Origin: a virus | IMG/VR virus record: IMGVR_UViG_3300045994_000309 | Coordinates: 1 to 23,733 of that record | Strand: one strand, 5' to 3' | Length of the DNA: 23,733 nt | In this document: in pieces, positions 22,001 to 23,733 of the stretch | Position numbering within the stretch: position 1 is the stretch's first letter | Layout of the letters: every line of letters starts with the position of its first letter | The notes under the pieces: model-generated | What the model was told of the DNA's origin: nothing | The model's database searches: none | The model's input: the letters and a program-made list of their open reading frames with translations, nothing else | Translations under genes and position numbers: made by a program

Positions 22001-22849
22001 ATTCAACAGTACCTCCATCAGGCCGAAGATGCGGCGAAGCAATACGGCTTTGCACTCGATGAAGGCACGCAGGCCATGATCGACCAGAGCAAGGAAGCCG
22101 GCGTCTGGCAAGAGGAAGGCCAGTCGGCGAATGACATCATGATCAGCGGTTTCAGCGCGATTATCTTGGCGCTCGGTGGAGAGATTCCAAAGGCGTGGCA
22201 GCACATGGCCGACGAGGCAAAGAAAGCGGCTGATAAGGCTGCCCAAGCCGCCGAAGACGAAGCCGCGCGCGCACAAGCGGCGCTCGATGGGATCGAAGCA
22301 CCCGACCTGAACGTCCACGTCAACTATGACACGAGCGGCTTCCCGGAGGGCGGTGGGTTCACAGGCGGGTTCAACAGTCAACCAGAAGGCTCGGCCCGCG
22401 GCTCGTTCGTCCGTCCCTGGGGCTTGCAGTATCTCGGCGCTGGCGGCTTGGCGGCACTGCTCGCCACGGGTGCCTTTATCCCGCGCGGCACAGACGTCAT
22501 CCCTGCCATGTTGACGCCTGGCGAGGGCGTGGTGAACACGCTGGGTATGGGCAATCTTGGTGTCGAGGGGTTGCGCGCGCTGAATCATGGGGAATCGCTC
22601 ACGAGCATTCAGTCCAACCATGACGCGATCGACGCGGAGCAATTAGCGGCGGCCGTTCAGGCTGGCATGGTGGGCAATACGGCACCGACGCTCGTCTTTC
22701 AGGCCGGTGCGTTCGCCTTCAGCGGCCCGATGTTGGCGGAGCAGGCCTATCTCGAAGAGCACGCGGTGAAACCGATCATGGATGGGATCCGCCGGAAGCA
22801 CCTCGCCGAATTCGGACGCTTGATCAATCGGGCGAGGCCGAACGCATGA
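19031..22849 (+). CDS. tail tape measure protein
   Basis: This 1272-residue protein sets tail length and goes through the tube during DNA ejection. It starts one base after the gpT-like stop, with GAGGAA 10 nt upstream. It is largely helical with alternating charged and Ala-rich stretches. Hydrophobic segments occur at about residues 62-90 (ALTIAMGAAAGTLLAHGL) and 636-662 (MIGKMVPIIGSMIGPAIQGL), as usual for membrane-penetrating tape measures. The C-terminal RGTDVIPAMLTPGEGVVNTL (about residue 1151) is a common tape-measure signature. No lysozyme or peptidase motif is obvious. With about 0.15 nm per residue it predicts a tail near 190 nm. Confidence 0.93.
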   Translation: MPPSGTLGEAVLSIRTDMVQFDAGLNSVSKKQDALKASFKDTGDAAKGFGREVTGLEGHLSALTIAMGAAAGTLLAHGLEKLAEGALKALEAVPNLVNSTIKLGSELLTTSLKTGISVDGLSKLRYVAAQTGTDLGGLTSAIFKMEANLGSGTKKVSDALDHIGLSMKDLKSAKPEEAFIQILERLHDMPGASERAAAGVAIFGKGFREIAQLAQEDVRGLIEEAQKLGIVMTTETAASAKAAEDAMKAFDFQLEAAGNRIGAAFLPAVIGISSDLSVGFKAAIDSVNSGLSDMGGSGGFLSTVVAAMGTGDGAIVAQTELYYILRDAVISLVRGGLEPMITATGFVMQEYNAAIVVFGDVAQIIDGVALAFEGAALGVAKLLNIASFGKAFNEDIVRIKGNIDALIDRIAERGVAIQQSKKAEDDWAQWSIKTNAAIEVGLKKVGESHIDVAAIIKRVADMSRAATGQIGAGFEEADAKGEAALKKLEAESERFNKSFADLRYPQLSLAMPALGDIGQGFDELAQGAKNITYELSSAGIATDLFGNAIAVDLQPHVKGMLPDLEEATKKTRTLGDVFSDIPGVLAKAFTGGGGLKGGLKAIGSDLGSTLMSSMFGQPGKDGAAGTGLLKNMTGSMGNMIGKMVPIIGSMIGPAIQGLMKLFGDHAGKDIKKMGKQWGVDLSEGLTEQIKKDAAKFGGELPAMLLNLDKVIGEAGGVAAFGFDKATQKAHDLFSMIQTGKLTVQQAGGTFDKVFSEIAAAGTDSYGRINDKVKELIALNKQFGTESKAVAAFLQGQGQNLIGGVVEVVGAATPYVELKKAVTDAQAAVDALNKDGKQGSEEWQTASKALAKALAEQTKAGVDAGGELADLGTQALAAFSVAVAAGVPWADALKQISPALTTLQDDYKALGLSVDDVGLKTLLTQNAMATAAPQLMSGLSGLTSEITALNNLSAMTPETFAAIERTGARMYTQLQAEATKAGGTNRDALLPIQQYLHQAEDAAKQYGFALDEGTQAMIDQSKEAGVWQEEGQSANDIMISGFSAIILALGGEIPKAWQHMADEAKKAADKAAQAAEDEAARAQAALDGIEAPDLNVHVNYDTSGFPEGGGFTGGFNSQPEGSARGSFVRPWGLQYLGAGGLAALLATGAFIPRGTDVIPAMLTPGEGVVNTLGMGNLGVEGLRALNHGESLTSIQSNHDAIDAEQLAAAVQAGMVGNTAPTLVFQAGAFAFSGPMLAEQAYLEEHAVKPIMDGIRRKHLAEFGRLINRARPNA

Positions 22850-23634
22850 GCGGCCAGACCAGGACGCTCTATCTCCGACCAGACAAGAACTGGTCATTCG
22901 GGGCCACCGTGAGCGGTTCCGCATCGGACACCGATCATGATCTTCAGTGGCTAGTGGATGGCCGTCCAGGCTTTCCGCTTCGGTTGCAGACTGGCACCGC
23001 CACGCTTGAACTCGCAAAAGCAGCTGGCCTGGTGACGCTCGTGGCCATCGGCCATCATCTACTGGACGCGGAGCTCACAGTGACGGTCGGCGGTGACGTG
23101 GCGGGCGAGATTGAGATTCCCGCGTATGGCCTAAACGGCGTGCCGTTCAACGCATGGGGGCTTGTTGCGGACGACGAATCAGAGCCGATCGTCGAAACGC
23201 TCACGATCGACATTGCGGGGAATAGCACTGACATCCTCATCGGCGAATTGATGGCCGGTGACTATGACGTGCTCGATCCGTCATTCCGACTCGATGACCT
23301 GCAATTCGAGATCGAGAGATTTTTTAATACGCCGAGTGGAAACGTCCTGTCTGGTATTCCTCCCTATAGCGAACGTGCGGAAGCGCGCCCGCTCAGCGGA
23401 TCGCTCTATGCGACGGTGGCTCAGTTGGCCGAGATCCTTGACTGGTGGCGCAGCGAAGATGCCTTTGCGTATCCGGTACCGTCGTTCCTGGTTACGAATG
23501 ATGAAGATCCGACTTCTGGCCGCTTTGTGCGCTTCGCGAATAAACCGACCTGGAAGGAAATCGAAGTGGCCGGACCCGATCCGTACTACATCGTGCAACT
23601 GGACTTTCTGGAATATCCGCGGACGCGGTGGTGA
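22846..23634 (+). CDS. putative distal tail / minor tail protein
   Basis: This 262-residue protein starts at ATG 22846, overlapping the tape-measure stop (ATGA), with GAGG about 8 nt upstream. It is beta-rich: LYLRPDKNWSFGATVSGSAS, LQWLVDGRPGFPLRLQTGTA, a TLTIDIAGNSTDILIGELMA strand pair and YYIVQLDFLEYP at the end. It stands where lambda has gpM, the first protein of the tail tip. I infer a tail-tip or distal tail role from position and fold type. It is longer than gpM (about 109 residues), and I cannot name its family. Confidence 0.6.
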   Translation: MSGQTRTLYLRPDKNWSFGATVSGSASDTDHDLQWLVDGRPGFPLRLQTGTATLELAKAAGLVTLVAIGHHLLDAELTVTVGGDVAGEIEIPAYGLNGVPFNAWGLVADDESEPIVETLTIDIAGNSTDILIGELMAGDYDVLDPSFRLDDLQFEIERFFNTPSGNVLSGIPPYSERAEARPLSGSLYATVAQLAEILDWWRSEDAFAYPVPSFLVTNDEDPTSGRFVRFANKPTWKEIEVAGPDPYYIVQLDFLEYPRTRW

Positions 23635-23733
23635 AACGGTGGGGTGGTTCTGTTGCCCTGTGTGTTCTTCTCCTTGCTTTGTGCGAGTCGGCGCAGATGC
23701 CGATTGTTTCTGGGAATGCTGACGATATGGCAC
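23631..23733 (+). CDS. 5' part of a secreted protein, cut by the window edge
   Basis: GTG 23631 overlaps the previous stop in a GTGA junction. The frame stays open to the last base. The visible 34 residues have a basic start (MKRWGG), a hydrophobic core (SVALCVLLLALC) and a likely signal peptidase site after ESAQ. The lipobox-like LALC lacks a small residue at -1, so a lipoprotein is less likely. It resembles the signal peptide of the 7206 protein, which also ends in SAQ. The function cannot be told. Confidence 0.5.
   Translation, partial: MKRWGGSVALCVLLLALCESAQMPIVSGNADDMA

Overview
The window is a tightly packed late (virion structural) region of a tailed double-stranded DNA phage or prophage. 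Every gene I can support is on the + strand. The head and tail gene order and protein families point to a siphovirus with a long non-contractile tail: lambda-like small and large terminase subunits, gpW, a lambda-type portal, a prohead protease fused to the capsid protein, a decoration protein, a gpFII-like connector, gpZ, a tail tube protein, a gpG/gpGT pair and a tape measure. The high GC content, strong AAGGAG/GGAGGAG Shine-Dalgarno (SD) sites and signal peptides fit a phage of a Gram-negative, probably environmental, bacterium. The host cannot be named from the sequence. No host genes, tRNAs, integrase, lysis genes or att sites are visible, so lytic phage and prophage cannot be told apart.

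Layout. (1) 58-4817 is packaging and portal: TerS, TerL, a small unknown ORF, an intergenic leader with promoter-like and terminator-like signals, gpW and portal. (2) 4807-13841 is a roughly 9 kb insert of accessory, mostly adhesion-type genes lying between portal and capsid. It holds two small beta-rich phage proteins, a free-standing HNH endonuclease whose SD lies in a hairpin, a secreted Fn3-like fragment, a LmbU-like putative regulator, a two-domain jelly-roll-like protein, a tail-fibre protein with a fibre-assembly-type partner, a 680-residue Gly/Ala/Ser/Val repeat protein, and a small helix-turn-helix (HTH) protein. (3) 13946-17439 is head completion: the protease-capsid fusion, decoration protein, connector, a 40-residue basic peptide and gpZ. 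(4) 17517 to the right edge is the tail: tube protein, small coiled coil, tail assembly chaperones expressed by an apparent -1 frameshift, tape measure, one distal tail protein, and the start of a secreted protein cut by the window edge.

How the genes work together. TerS and TerL package DNA through the portal into a shell built and matured by the protease-capsid gene. The decoration protein stabilises the shell, and gpW, the FII-like protein and gpZ join head to tail. The G/GT chaperones load the tape measure, on which tube protein polymerises. The fibre-like genes of the insert probably set host range.

The observations I rate highest concern translation control. The protease-capsid ORF has an SD-less first start inside a perfect hairpin, but a strong SD and an in-frame ATG exactly where the capsid part begins. 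This suggests one gene makes a scarce protease-capsid fusion and an abundant capsid protein. Other points are the SD-occluding hairpin of the HNH gene, the promoter/hairpin/terminator leader before gpW, the missing canonical slippery heptamer in G/GT, and the register-shifting 16/20-residue repeat of the large fibre-like protein.
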